Notes under the pieces: generated by a model
Databases searched by the model: none
The model's input: only the letters and a program-made list of their open reading frames with translations
Told to the model about the DNA's origin: nothing
Made by a program: the position numbers and the translations under genes
Shown here: piece by piece, positions 9,771-22,047 of the stretch
Layout of the letters: each line of letters opens with the position of its first letter
Numbering within the stretch: position 1 is the first letter of the stretch
NCBI GenBank assembly: GCA_030015575.1
Contig: CM057351.1
Location: forward strand, 2,934,001 to 2,998,000
Direction of reading: 5' to 3'
DNA from: Agapanthus africanus
Taxonomy: Eukaryota > Streptophyta > Magnoliopsida > Asparagales > Amaryllidaceae
Length of the DNA stretch: 64,000 nucleotides

Positions 9771-9796
9771 GTGTTTTCTTCTCTCTCTCCTAGTAG
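9771..9796 (+). promoter_or_regulatory. Pyrimidine tract and AG at leader/gag border
   Basis: TTTTCTTCTCTCTCTCCTAG resembles a 3' splice site and sits directly before GCGACC and the LTEPA-like gag trace. The same tract plus AG precedes gag in elements 2-5. Splicing to make gag mRNA has been described for BARE; here it is only an inference. Confidence 0.45.
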
Positions 9797-9829
9797 CGAC
9801 CGTGACATGCCTTAATCAAGATAAATAAT

Positions 9830-12600
9830 ATGGATGTATTGACCGAACCTGCTTATTATACTGAGCTGGGGAATGTTGGTTCCACTCTACCTTATAATTG
9901 TTATAAGTCTGAGCAAGAAATAGGGGAATACTAGGATCCCATGCCACCCAATTGAAGAAAGAGCATGTTGGTGCATATTCTTCGGGTGTGTTCGTTACCG
10001 AGAACGGTTTCTCAGTATCCTCTATGTCCTAGGTATGAGATACCGGATCTGGATCCCACTGTGTAATCTATTACATGGGCTACAGAAAGGTAGAGAACTG
10101 GGATTGGGAGATATGTCTCTAAGTGTAGAGAATGGTGCAATTGTTGCAGCCAAATCAGTTAGCAGATATCACCTTGTATTACCCAATACATTGATTCTGA
10201 ACGAATGTTATTACATACCGAACCTGATATACAACATTACATCAATTTCTTTATTAAGTTAAAGAAGGATATAATTTTGTATTACAGGATAATGTTGTGA
10301 ACATTTTCCTTAATCAAGAGTTGATTTGATCAGGCACGTTATGTAATAGCATATACATTCTAAATCGAACAACGGTTCAAAGTGTATAGAACACACACAA
10401 GAGGAGTAGTTCAGAAATGAACGAATCCTTCTTGTGGTATTGTAGACTAGGTCATATCAATGCGACACAACTAGCTAAGTTACATTAGGATGAATATTTG
10501 AATTCGTTCGAATTTTCATCTTATGATACTTGCCAGTCTTGTCTCAAATGTAAAATGACCAAAACTCCGTTTATTGGACACAGAGATAGAGTTATTGAAC
10601 TCTTGGGACAGATACATAGTGATGTATGCGGGCCTATGTCTAGACATGCCAGGGTCGGTTCTTTGTACTTCATTACATTCATCGACGATCTCTCAAGATT
10701 CGGACATGTGTTCCTGTTGAAACACGAGCCTGAATCTTTTGAGAAATTCAAAGAATATAAGTGCGAAGTAGAGAACCAAACGGGTAGAAGTATTAAATCC
10801 TTCGATATGATCGAGGAGGAGAATACTTGAGCACGGAGTTCCTGGATTATTTAAAAGAGAATGGGATTCTCTCTCAGCTTACTCATTCGTGTACACCACA
10901 GCACAACGGTGTATCGGGGCAGAGGAATCACACCCTATTAGATATATTGCGCTCTATGATGAGTACTGCTGAGTTGCCTGTTTTCTTTTGGTGTTATGCA
11001 CTTGAGAAGCTGTATACCTATTGAATGGGGTTCTATCCAAATATGTGCCTACCACTCCATATGAGATATGGAATGGGAAGAGACCATGTCTTAAACGAGT
11101 TAAGATATGGGGTTGTCTGGCCTATGTTGAAAAGCAAAATACGGACAAGCTCGAGGCAAGGTCAGTTCTGTAAAAATTTGTTGGATATCTCGAACATTCA
11201 CAAGGGTATATCTTCTACCACTCTGAGGAGCAAAAAGTGTTTTGTTTCTCAGCATGCCACATTTTTAGAAAAGGAATTTCTTATGGTAGAAATTTGTGGT
11301 CATGAGGTAGAACTGGAAGGAGTTCCAGCTAGACAAACTAACAGCCGATGATTTAGTGGAACCAAAGGATTCAATAGTCTCTAACGAAGCTCAGCCTCTC
11401 CGCGAATCTGGTAGGGTTCTTCATCCACCTGAGAGATACTGCGGTTTCCTCAGTGACGGTGGGAGCGAGGATTGCATCATGGTAGATGATGACCCAACTA
11501 GGTTCAGGCAGGCCATCACGAGTGGAGACTCTGTGAAATGGCTGGATGGAACATCTGTTTTGATGTGGCAGTCAAAGAGTTTGACTTCATCAAAAAGATA
11601 GATGAACCTTGTATATGCACGAAGGTAATAGAGAGTAAGGTTGTCTTCCACGTATTGTACGTAGATGACATACTCTTGATAAGAAATGGGTTTCCTATGC
11701 TACACTCGGTCAAGCTTCTCTTATCACGAGGATTCTCCATGGAAGATCTGGATGATACCTACTACATCTTGTGGATTATGATCTATAGTGATAGATCTAA
11801 GTGGATGTTGGGAGTGTCCCAAATCCAGGTACATTAACACCATACTAAAAGGGTTTAGTATGGAGGATTCTAAGCGTGGTTGTTCGCCCACTTACTCATG
11901 AATCACTCTCTCCTAAAAGATGTCTCTCGAGACTGATTTGGAGATAGCACGCGTGCAAGGGATACCCTATGCTTCGGCAGTAGGCTCTATCATGTATGCG
12001 ATGTTATGTACCAGACCAGATATAGATGACTCACTAAGAGTAGTGATAAGGAATCAATCGGATCTTGGGAGAATCACTGGACAGCTGTGAAGGACATTCT
12101 TAAGTACTTAAGAAGCACTGAAGAAATGTTCTTGGTGTTTGGTAACGGTGAACTCCAGTGGGAGTCCTTTACCAATTCGTGCTTCCAGAGTGATAAGGTC
12201 GACTGAAAGTAAGTCTCGGGCTTTGTCTTTACCCTCAGTGGAGGGAAGGTATGTTGGAAGAGTTCCAAGCTATATACCGTGGCAAACTAGACGATAAAGG
12301 CTGAATACATCACTACCAACGATGCTGCCAAAGTGGTTCTCCGGATATTTCTTGTTCATGAGATGAACATGGTTCCTACCATTGAGCGTCCAATAACTCT
12401 TATTGTACCAAAAATGGAGTTGTGGTTTTGGCCTAGGAATCCCGGTCCCATCAGCGATCCAGACATATTCTGAGGCAGAATCACCTAATCAGGGAGATGG
12501 TTGATCTCCAGGGGATCGAGGTTAGGAGAGTTGACGCGAAGGATAACACGGCGGATCCACTTACAAAGGCATTTCCCTAAAGAGACCATTATGGGACGTT
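9830..12600 (+). pseudogene. Decayed gag-pol of element 1
   Basis: Short traces in the order expected for copia: a very short gag N-terminal trace (LTEPAYYTELG, about 9838); protease to pre-integrase linker (10035-10262, ending IPNLIYNITSISLLS); integrase zinc finger (CRLGHINAT, about 10440) and core (DVCGPMS..FIDDLSRFGHVF, 10498-10830); integrase C-terminal part (PQHNGVSGQRNHTLLD, about 10900); PPERY linker (about 11425); reverse transcriptase with YVDD at 11658-11669; RNase H (about 12150-12600). The element is broken in many places and cannot encode a working protein. The gag part is nearly absent, as in elements 2 and 3. Confidence 0.85.
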
Positions 12601-12630
12601 GGGTATGAGATACTACAACAACTGGCCCTA

Positions 12631-12645
12631 GTGCAAGTGGAAGAT
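12631..12645 (+). promoter_or_regulatory. Polypurine tract of element 1
   Basis: GTGCAAGTGGAAGAT stands directly before the 3' LTR, the usual site of plus-strand priming. All elements here have a close match to GCAAGTGGGAGAT. Confidence 0.85.
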
Positions 12646-13712
12646 TGTTAGTTGTATGTATGCCCTAGAGGCTATTATTGTACATATGATGTATATTATA
12701 GTGGATGCTTGGACATATATAGGGAGGACTTTCTTGCTCGACATGATAGTATGCTATCTTGTTGCACTTTATCTTAACATGTACACTTATTGTCTCTCTG
12801 TTACATGTTGATAAAGCCCTTAGGATGTGTACTTGACTACCAGTATTATGATGCAGATTATACTAGTGGGGTAAGGGTAGTCGGTAAGTACACCCTTCAA
12901 TTGTTCCTAGTCGTGGGAGTATCGTGACGGGGCATAAATATTCTAGAGTAGACTAGCGTATACGCTTCTTGAACCATATGATGGGCGATGGGTGATCCCA
13001 CATCCATTGGTGTTTGACATCAGAGAAGGTATATGGGTGCTCAGTGGAGACTAGGTATACTGAACAGACTCGCCGAGAACTCCTAGATGGTATTATACCT
13101 ATCGTTAGATAGCAGTTCTCTGGTGACACTGGTACAGGTTAGTCTATAGACTCGAGATCGTCATAGAGTCTTGTGTGATTCCCACCGTGCTTAGATTTCC
13201 ACATTACCACGTTCAAGAGAACGTGCAAAACGGTAGTTTTTGGGTTCAGTCCCGAGTCACATGGAGGCAAAGAGAGATAGGAGGGGATTCGTCTCTCCCG
13301 GTATTGGGGGTGGATGTTGCGCTATGCTCGATTGGCCATAACAGGAAATCCATGGCCAGCATTGCTGAGATTTATTGGTAAGTGTTATCAGTAGTTTCTA
13401 GAACCGTTATGGGCCTTGCATCGGCATGACTTATCAAGCTATTGGGGTCTGACGTTTACCACCCCCATACGAGATATGCGACATATCAGACGAAGAGACC
13501 GGACTGTACGGTAGTGTTACTTATTGGATTCGCAAGAGTATGAGAAGGCTTTCTTGTTGATCTTCGGATCGCTCAATACCTGGTGGCCGTTACGTCTAGC
13601 AGTACCGCTGACGGCTTGTCGGTGGCTGATATGATCACCACCTACTGCCGGCGTATTGACGAGTCTTTAGAGTCCTACACAGAGGTTTCCCAGCTCAAGC
13701 GAAACGATGTAG
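12646..13712 (+). repeat. 3' LTR of element 1, left part
   Basis: Matches 4444 to about 5510 of the 5' LTR by eye over about 1.07 kb, then stops where element 2 begins. The five bases before the junction are tgtag (13708-13712), a candidate target duplication whose partner is not in place at the other end. Confidence 0.9.
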
Positions 13713-15907
13713 TGTAGGGTTATTAGGCACAGGAACAAGGTTCTACAAGGCATCAACCATGACAAAATCAAATTTTTTCAAGTGTCGAACGACCCAAGCA
13801 AGATTTTAGACTAGAGATTAGGCTAAACAATGAGCAAGTAAACAACTTTACTTCTAAGAGAAAGGAATTACAACCTTTGTAATCCGTTCCTTCACTTCAC
13901 AAGCTCCGTGTTGTAGTCCCTTCGCTACGATCATCAAGTACCCGGACTCTAGAGAGGCTCCATGAAGAGAAAGATGCAAGCTTGCTTCCGATCTTCAATA
14001 ACTAATATGATCTACCTTGAAGAAACTCAAACCCAAGCTCTTGCTTTGCTAATCAAGTATTAGTAAAGCAAATAGCCTAATCTAAGTGGCAAGAATAGAT
14101 GAGGATGATGAAGTATGAATTTAGCTCTCTTTTGTTTTCAATTTCTTACTCATTATCATCACATGTCAAAAAGCTAGAAAGGTTTTTCAAGAGGAAGAAG
14201 AAGAAGAAGAAGAAATCTATTTGTGATGAATAATGAAATCATTGTTATGGTTAGAATTGCAACCATGGGTTAAGAATGAATACTTAACCCTTGTAGAGAA
14301 CTAACTATGGTAAAGGGTTTGGGTTGGGTTAAGAAATATCTACACAAAATATCATAAGTCAAAGTCAAAGCTTCAAGGAGCTTCATGAAAGCTTCATCCA
14401 AGCTTAACCCTAATCCAAACCCTAACCATTTTTAAACTCCACAAAACATGTTGCATTTGTAACCCTAACATGTTACAATATTATATATTACATATACAAT
14501 ATTTATTGTAACAAAATAAAATAATACAATTAACATATATCACATATATATCAATGTATTATCCAAGTGAGAAAAAGAATCTTTAAGTGAGCTTATATTA
14601 GTTAATGTAATATAATATATCAAATATATAATTATACATTAAATTATCGAATCAACACTTGATCCGATAATTCGGCTATTTCACAAATAACCGACTAATA
14701 TAATCTGTATCAGTTCATCGAATCAACACTTGATCTGATGATCCGGCTATATCACATATACCCGGCCGATATCACATATCGCGAGAATCTAATACGGTAT
14801 CGCATACACGTATTATTCTCGGTCCCGCACATATCACATATGTGCTCCTACTCCGTTTTGCCTGAGCCAGGAAACCTCTGTATAGGACTCTAAAGAATCG
14901 TCAATACGCCGGCAGTAGGTGATGATCATATTAAACACCCACAAGTTGCAAGCGGTCAGCTAAACGTAATAGCCACCCAGGTATTGAGCGATCAGAAGAT
15001 CAATAAGCAAGCCTGTACATTCTCCTGCGAATCCAATCAGTAACATTCCCGTACAGTCCGGTCTCTTCGTCTGATATGTCGCATATCTCGCCTAGGGGTG
15101 GTAAACGTCAGACCCCAGTAGCTTGATAAGTCGTGTCGATATGAGGTCCATAATAGTTCGAGAAACTACTGATAACACTTACCAGTAAATCTCAGCAACC
15201 CTGGCTAGGGATTTCCAGTTATAGCCAATCGAACACAACACAACATCAACTCCCTATACCGGGAGAGACGAAACCCCTCCTATCGCTCATTGCCACCATG
15301 CGATTCGGGACTGTACCCAAAAGCCACCGTTTTGCATGCCCTCTTGGACGTGGTATGATGGAAATCAAAGCACAGTGGGAATCACACAAGACTTTATGAC
15401 GATATCGGGTCTACAGACTAACCTGTACCAGTGTCACCAGAGAACTGCCATCTGACGTGAGGTATAATACCATCTGGGAGTTCTTGGCGAGTCCGTCCAG
15501 TGTACCCAGTCTCCACTGAGCACCTGTATACCTTCTCTGATGTCAAACACCAATGGATATGGGATCATCCATCGCCCATCATATGGGTCAAGAAGCGCAT
15601 ACGCTAGTCTACTCTGGTATATCGATGCCCTGTCTCGATACACCCACGACTAGGAACATTTGAAGGATGTACTTAGCGACTACTCTGTCCCTACTAGTAT
15701 GATCTGTATCATAGTCCTGGTAGTCAAGTACTCATCCTAAGGGCTTTATCAACATATAACATAGAGACAATCAGAGTACATGTTAAGATAAAGAGCAACC
15801 AGATAGCATACTATCATGTCGAAGTCCTCCCTATATATGTCCAAGCATCCACTACAATATACATCGTATGTACAGTAACGGCCTCTAGGGCATACATATC
15901 ACTAACA
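13713..15907 (-). repeat. 3' LTR of element 2
   Basis: About 2195 bp. In its own direction it starts TGTTAGTGATATG and ends AACCCTACA. It contains the family A cap motif in two hairpins (about 14645-14672 and 14705-14735) and short AAACCCTAA-type motifs near 14410-14425. Confidence 0.9.
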
Positions 15908-15922
15908 ATCTCCCACTTGCAC
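15908..15922 (-). promoter_or_regulatory. Polypurine tract of element 2
   Basis: Reverse complement reads GTGCAAGTGGGAGAT, immediately before the 3' LTR. Confidence 0.85.
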
Positions 15923-18770
15923 TAGGGCCATCTGTTGTGGTATCGCATACCCAACAATCGGCTGTGGTTGAAGTATCTCATACTCAACCATCCCATAAAA
16001 GTCTCTACTGGGAAACAGGCCTTTATGAGTGGATCCGCGTTGTTGTCCTCTTTGTCTACTCTCCTAACCTCGATCTTCCTGGAGATCAACCATCTCCATG
16101 ATCAGGTGATACTGCTTTAGAATATGTCTGGATCACAGATGGGACGGGGTTTCCTTGGCAAAAGCCAAAAACTCCATTGTCACACAATGGTAGGAACGAA
16201 GTTCATCTCATGAACTAGTGTACATCCAGACTATTTCTTTGGTAGCATCCTTGGTAGTGATTTATCCTGCCTTTATCATCTAGTATGTCACAGTATCTAG
16301 CTTGGAACTCTTCCAACATACCGTCCCTCCACTGAGGGAAAAGACAATGCCTGTGACTGACATTCAGTCGTCCTTATCATCCTGGAACCTTTCTAGTGAT
16401 TCTCCCCAGGATCGATTGATACCATCGCACTACAACTAGTGAGAATCCTAACATCCAATTAGATCTTTCTCATAGATATAAAACCTAGGATTTAGGAGGT
16501 ATCACTTTGATCCTTATATGGAGAATCCTTGTGACAAGAGGAGATTGACCGAGCGTAGCATAGGAAACTCCTTCCCTATCAAGAGTATGTCCTCCATGTA
16601 CTATACGAGGATCACTACCATACTCCCTACTACCATTTTGTATATACTAGGTTCATCTACCATTTTGATGAAGTCAAACTCTTTGACTATCACATCAAAA
16701 CAGACGTTCCTACTCCGCGATGCCTGATTTATCTCATAGAACAATCTTGCACACGTTTCCGCTGCTCCCACTGTCTACAAAGCCCTCTGGCTGTGTACTT
16801 ATAGACGTTCTCTTCTAAATTACTATTTAGAAAAGCAGTCATGACACCCAATCGCCAGATATTGTAGTCATGGTATGTAGCAATGGCAAGTAGGATCTGG
16901 ATGGACTTAAGCATAGCTTTGAAAGTCTTAACTTTTCCATGTACACCTAGTAATCTTCTCAAGATATACTTGCTCCTGATGGGGATTTAACCCTTCAGAT
17001 AAAGCAACCAAAGTCCATACTTTGTTGGTGTATATGGATTCCATCTCAGATCGCTTAGCATCCAGCCATTCTTACAGAGTCGCCACTCCTGATGGCCTGC
17101 TCGAAACTAGTTGGGTCATCATCTCATGATGCAATCCTCGCTCCTACTGTCATAGAGAAAACCGAAGTATCTCTTAGGTGGTGAGGAATCCTACTAGATT
17201 GGCGGAGAGGCCGAGGTTTGTTGGTTACTATTGAATCCTTCGGTTCTACCAAATCATCTGCTGTAGTTTGTATAGCTGGAACTCCTTCCAGTTCTACCTC
17301 ATGTCCACTAATTTCTTCACAAGAAATTCCCTTTCTCAAAGGTGGCATGCTGAGAAACAAAACACCTTTTGTTCCTCGGTTAGGTAGAAGATATTCCCTT
17401 GCGAATGCTTGGGATATCCAACAAACTTCCACAGAACTTACTTTGCCTCGAGCTTGTCCGGATTTTTCTTTTAGGCATAGGCTGGACAACCCCAAATCTT
17501 AACATACTTAAGATATGGGCTCTTCCCATTCCATATCACATATGATGTGGTAGGCATCAGATTTGATTGGAACCCTATTCAATAGGTATGCAGCTTCACA
17601 AGTGCATAACTCCCAAAAGGAAATAGGAAACTCAGTAGTACTCATCATAGAGCGCACCATATCAAATAGGGTGTGATTGCTCCGCCCCGATATACCGACG
17701 TGCTGTGGTGTATACGGAGGAGTAACGCTGAGAGAGAATCTCATTCTCATTTAGAATAGTCCAGGAATCCCGTGATCAAGTATTCTCCTCCCTGATCACA
17801 TCAAAAGACATAATACCTATACCAGTTTTGGTTCTCTACTTCTAACTCATATTCATTGAATTTCTCAAAAGGTTCAGACTTGTGTTTCAATAGGAACAAA
17901 TGTTAATCTTGAGAGATAATCAGTGAATGTAATGAAGTATAAAGAATCGATCCTGGCATGTGTAGACATGGGACCTTACATACATCATCATGTATCAATC
18001 CTAAAAGTTCACTAACTCTTTCTCTGTTTCCAATAAACAGAGCTGTGGTCATTTTATCTTTGTGACATGACTGGAATGTTTCACAAGATGTAAATTCAAA
18101 CAGATTTAAATATGCATCTTTATGTAACTTAGCTAGTCGGGTCGCATTGATATGACCTAGTCTACAATGCTTCAAGAAGGATTCGTTCATTTCTGAACTC
18201 TTCCTCTTGTGTGTGTTCTATACGTTAAGAACTGTGGTTTGATTTAGAACGTATATGCTTTTTGATAACGTGCCTGAACTGATCAACTCTTGATATAGGA
18301 AATGTTCAAAACATTATCCAACAATACAAAATTATATCTATCTTTATTAAATAAAGATACTGATATGATGTTGTATATCAGGTTCGGTATCTAATAACAT
18401 TCATTCAGAATTAATGTATTTGTTAATACAGGGTGATAACTGCCAACAGACTTGGCTTGCAACAATTGCACCATTTCCAACTCTTGAAACTTATCACCCG
18501 TTCTCAGTTCTCTACCTATCTGTAGCCCATGTAACAGATTACATTTGTGGGATCCTGATCCGGTATCTCATACCCAGGACGTAAAAGATACTGAGAAACA
18601 GTTTTCTGTAATGAACACACCCGAAAAAGATGCATCAACATGCACTTTCTTCGTTTTGGGTAGCACGGGAATTCTGGTAATCCCCAAATTCCTACTCGGT
18701 CTTATAACAATTATAAGTTGGAGCGGGACCAACGTAACCTAGCACAGTATAACAAGCGGGTTCGGTCAAT
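15923..18770 (-). pseudogene. Decayed gag-pol of element 2
   Basis: Read from right to left: the short LTEPA-like gag trace (about 18755), protease traces (about 18480-18620), pre-integrase and integrase zinc finger (CRLGHINATRLAKLH, about 18110-18170), integrase core and C-terminal part (PYTPQHVGISGRSNHTLFD, about 17680-17735; YLLNRVPIKS, about 17560-17590), linker with acidic residues (about 17150-17330), reverse transcriptase (16729-16962 carries HDYNIWRLGVMTAFLN), and RNase H (about 15950-16390). Many breaks; not functional. The gag-poor layout equals that of elements 1 and 3. Confidence 0.85.
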
Positions 18771-19201
18771 ACATCCGTATTATTATCTTGATTAAGGTGT
18801 GACATGGTCGCTATCTAGAGAGAGAGAAGAAAACACTCTGTGTATGCTCTTGCAAGATTAGATTGGTTATTAATATATCTAATCAGGATGTCTCCCACTG
18901 TTTTAGTCAAATCTTCCTTCAAACCCTAAAAGGTAAGACTAGCCGGGATTAATTACACCCTACAATTTCGCCAATCTTTCAGCCAGGCCAGTGCCGGTAC
19001 TTTGAGGGAGGTTCCCCGTACTTTAGCACGGACCTAATTAAATAAACCTCATTTTCCCAGGGGCATAACCCCGTTAACACCTTTCTAGACACCTACTTGA
19101 TCGGCTAATTTGTAATGTGTAAAACTCTTCCAGGAGTAACTCTTACTCACAGTGGGTATCGGGATCCAACTATCTCATAGGAGGTATGCAATCTCATTGC
19201 A

Positions 19202-19220
19202 AATTTCAACACATGAAATT
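19202..19220 (-). promoter_or_regulatory. Leader hairpin AATTTCA/TGAAATT
   Basis: Seven-base arms around a five-base loop, at the place equivalent to 9387-9405 in element 1. Confidence 0.65.
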
Positions 19221-19583
19221 CCCGATAATACTTTTACCCCTAACGTGCTATGACCTTGACGAATGACAAACAACCCATAGTCCGCTAGTCAAGTTCAACC
19301 CGTACATTTCCTGATTGAATTAAACCCACCCGCACGACCCTTGACGAATGCCAAACAATGCCGTACGAATACCCTAATCCAATCGCATCGTATGCTAGCA
19401 GATAAGCACTAGTTAGCTACCGTACACTACGCCTTGACGAATGCCAAACTACCGCAACACGAATACTAAGTAGTACTTATCTGAAATGACGGAGGGCTAC
19501 GACAGGTTTTTAAGAAAACCTTTTGTGTAATGAACTTGATATCGTTGTAGAATCGAGTGATTTTAAATGGAGTGTTTTTGAGG

Positions 19584-19845
19584 CTTTTCTAGTTTTGCTA
19601 AAGAGGTCACTCCCGGTGAAGGGATCGTCGGCTCTTTCCTTATCGAATAAGGTGCAGGATATTTCACAAATACCACTATGCAAAGAAAAAACTATAGAAG
19701 CAATCAAAAGACAAACTGAGTGTGTAGCATCTGCTAGTTTCGCTAAAGAGGTCACTCCCGGTGAAGGGATCTCGGCTCTTTCCTTATCGAATAAGGTGCT
19801 GGATATTCTACAAGGAATACCACTATGCAAAGCAAGAATTAGAGC
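19584..19845 (-). repeat. Two direct repeats of the leader unit, element 2
   Basis: Units at about 19584-19700 and 19731-19845. Each holds CCTTAT-TCG-ATAAGG, a six-base stem with a TCG loop, next to the GCCGAGATCCC block. Element 1 has CTCAT/ATGAG in the same stem, so the arms have changed together. Confidence 0.85.
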
Positions 19846-20172
19846 TACCAGTTTTCAAGACAAGTTTCTACAACATCTTTAGGTTTCTTTTAGTTTCATT
19901 AATCTCATTAATGAAGTCCCATTTTATTATGCTTCACAAGCGTCAGATATGAAACGAAATCAACAATATATAATATATATCACATATATATAATATAAAC
20001 ATTCGTCTCAGGCAGTAATATGATCTCATCACAGAACATTGCAGCAGAAGAACATATATGAAATATTGGATATACTAGGAGGTCAGTGTTTTAGTACGAG
20101 CCTGTATAAAACACGGATTCCACGGTCGCGATGAATAGCCAATCCTATACCCCTAGACCCTTACGGGAGCAG

Positions 20173-20259
20173 CAAGCAACCTTACCAATTCTAGAGTTAG
20201 GAGACCCGGTCTCGGCTCTTCGAGATAGTCTCCCTCTGGACCCTAGAACCCGGTTACTT
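20173..20259 (-). promoter_or_regulatory. Multi-helix leader RNA domain, element 2
   Basis: Equivalent to 8245-8330. The outer stem pairs AAGTAACC with GGTTGCTT-like sequence; the second pairs TTCTAGGGT with ACTCTAGAA through a G-U pair; inner helices GGAGAC/GTCTCC are kept. Confidence 0.65.
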
Positions 20260-21604
20260 GTGCTCCCCGCCTTGGGTCTATCCTAATACGGAAAAGTAAA
20301 TAATATACAATGGTGACATCATCCTCACCTCGGAAGTGCCCCAATAAAAGAATATAACATACAATGAATTTTACATGAATGAAAATGAAAAACTCTCATC
20401 TCACATAAAACCCCCGGCTATTCAAACACGACGATCCAATATAACATATCACAGCAACACATAATATCACATATCATCAACGTAAGTAAATATGTGTATT
20501 CCAATTGTCGTTGACATATAGCACCGAACCCGGCGATACACCACATATTACACTTACGGTCCCAGAAAAGAAAGTGTAAAACTACAACAGTTGGAATCCG
20601 CAACCTGCTTAGACATCGCATGCCTAACCAAATGAATTCTTTAGACATCGCATGCCTAACAATTATAAACTCCGCATTTTAGTCTCATTATCGAAAATAC
20701 TTTTCAAATATCTAGTCGGGCAATTCAACAAGATTCCCGACATCCTGATCGAATGCTCGTCGAAAACTTTAGTAGACGGCCGCACCCCCGATGCCGTCGA
20801 TGAAGTGCACAAAAGCGGAACACCGCTGCCGCGAGCACCCGAACGGATGCTTTTGGCGATGGGGTTCTCCTACAGTCACTTGGTCGGGGCTATGGGGCAT
20901 GGCTATCTATTAAGTTTACCCGGCGAGTATCCGCGTACGCTACGTGATTGCGACGGAATTTTGATCGCATCAAAATCTCGTGGCAACCGATCATCTGAGA
21001 CTGAACTGCTAGATTTATAACATTCAAATTATTATCTCATAACTACTTTTGGATTCCAAATATTGTATCACATTCCAGATAAATAGACAATGTTAAACTT
21101 TCTGATCGATTAAACAAACACCTAAGATTTCCCAAATAGCTCAACACTTGAGCGGAGTTCAAAAATCCCAGAACATGTCACGGCCCCAATGAACCAGCCG
21201 TAGAAAGGTCAAACCAACGCCTCACATGTGGCAACGCTAAACTACCACAAACCCTAGGGTTCAGTGGCAGTTTTGACGGTCACATAATTGAGTTAAGGTT
21301 ACGTTCTTCTAGAGGGTCCACAGATACGCTTGCATGATTTCCCGAAAGTTTTAAACACGTGAAAAAATCAAACACTTGAAAGTTTTCTGACAGGGGAAAA
21401 AGTGAGTTATTGAAATCCGTTCGAACTTTTTAACACGTTCTAAATTACCCGAAAAAACTAAACGATGTTAAACTTTCCGATCGAATCAACAAATTCTAAA
21501 GATCTCCAGAACACTCAACACTTGAGTAATATTAAAAATTCCCAGAAGCATGTAGTAATACCTACAGATGTTACCTAGAAATATCTGTCCCTAATACCCA
21601 AGTA

Positions 21605-21655
21605 CGGCCGCGGAACCGCCGCGCAAAGCCTGGTATTGTCGCGGTTCCGCGGCGA
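21605..21655 (-). promoter_or_regulatory. Proximal GC-rich leader hairpin, element 2
   Basis: In element direction GCCGCGGAACCGC pairs with GCGGTTCCGCGGC-type sequence across a loop of about 20 bases, roughly 200-250 bases from the primer binding site. Confidence 0.7.
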
Positions 21656-21839
21656 CTTGAGGGAATTAGGGGTTCGTATTTCACAGTTTTCCATAGAATC
21701 ACCTATTTAATTTTCTGAGCATTTTTAATATAGAAAAAATCAACATTTTAAAAAATTTCCAGAGAGGGGTCTAAATCGACGTTTCAGGGTTCGATCGGAA
21801 TTTTAACTTCATCTAGACAATGCCTAAAGCTCTAGCTTG

Positions 21840-21852
21840 TCTCTGATACCAC
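21840..21852 (-). promoter_or_regulatory. Primer binding site of element 2
   Basis: Reverse complement reads GTGGTATCAGAGA, the initiator Met tRNA complement next to the LTR end. Confidence 0.9.
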
Positions 21853-22047
21853 TGTAGGGTTATTAGGCACAGGAACAAGGTTCTACAAGGCATCAACCAT
21901 GCCAAAATCAAATTTTTTTCAAGTGCCGAACGACCCAAGCAAGATTTTAGACTAGAGATTAGGCTAAACAATGAGCAAGTAAACAACTTTACTTCTAAGA
22001 GAAAGGGATTACAACCTTTGTAGTCCGTTCCTTCGCTTCGCAAGCTC
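21853..22047 (-). repeat. 5' LTR remnant of element 2
   Basis: Matches the end of the LTR at 13713-13905 almost base for base, then meets the gypsy-type LTR at 22048. Few differences are visible in 195 bp, so the insertion of element 2 looks fairly recent. Confidence 0.85.

Larger units (their letters stand above)
6624..9796 (+). other. Long untranslated leader of element 1
   Basis: About 3.2 kb between primer binding site and the first gag/protease traces, without a credible open frame. Homologous leaders lie in element 2 (18800-21839, reverse), element 3 (33895-34970 plus 45238-47207) and, shortened, in elements 5 and 4. The leader carries inverted repeats kept between families, listed separately, and ends in a pyrimidine tract and AG just before the gag trace. 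Leaders of 1-2 kb are known in BARE elements; this one is longer. Confidence 0.75.
4444..13712 (+). mobile_element. Element 1: broken Ty1/copia element, family A (Angela/BARE-like)
   Basis: Long-LTR copia copy in the order 5' LTR (4444-6609), primer binding site, 3.2-kb leader, short pol traces (protease, integrase, reverse transcriptase, RNase H), polypurine tract, 3' LTR (from 12646). The 3' LTR is interrupted at 13713 by element 2. Its other half is not found beyond element 2, so the target duplication (left flank acttc, 4439-4443) cannot be checked. The coding part is much decayed, with many breaks. LTR similarity groups it with elements 2 and 3. It is older than element 2, which cuts it. 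Confidence 0.9.
18800..21839 (-). other. Leader of element 2
   Basis: About 3 kb of non-coding leader homologous to that of element 1. Conserved pieces (given on the + strand) are a pyrimidine tract near 18815-18840, a stem GTAC/GCACGG type at 19016-19031, the AATTTCA hairpin (19202-19220), two repeat units (19584-19845), the multi-helix domain (20173-20259) and GC-rich hairpins (distal about 21230-21290, proximal 21605-21655). Several open frames here are chance frames. Confidence 0.75.
13713..22047 (-). mobile_element. Element 2: broken Ty1/copia element, family A
   Basis: Reverse-strand copy inserted in the 3' LTR of element 1. From right to left: a remnant of the 5' LTR (21853-22047), primer binding site, leader, short pol traces, polypurine tract, complete 3' LTR (13713-15907). 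The right side is replaced by a gypsy-type LTR, so only about 195 bp of the 5' LTR remain for dating. It has many breaks in coding sequence. It is younger than element 1 and closely related to elements 1 and 3. Confidence 0.9.

Noticed and set aside
14190-14216. GAA-repeat run as a functional purine tract
   Set aside because: Short microsatellite inside an LTR; the true polypurine tract of element 2 is at 15908-15922.
20652-21020. 122-residue open frame as a host gene
   Set aside because: It runs antisense to the leader of element 2 and homologous leaders (7500-7700, 34800-34970) do not keep the frame.
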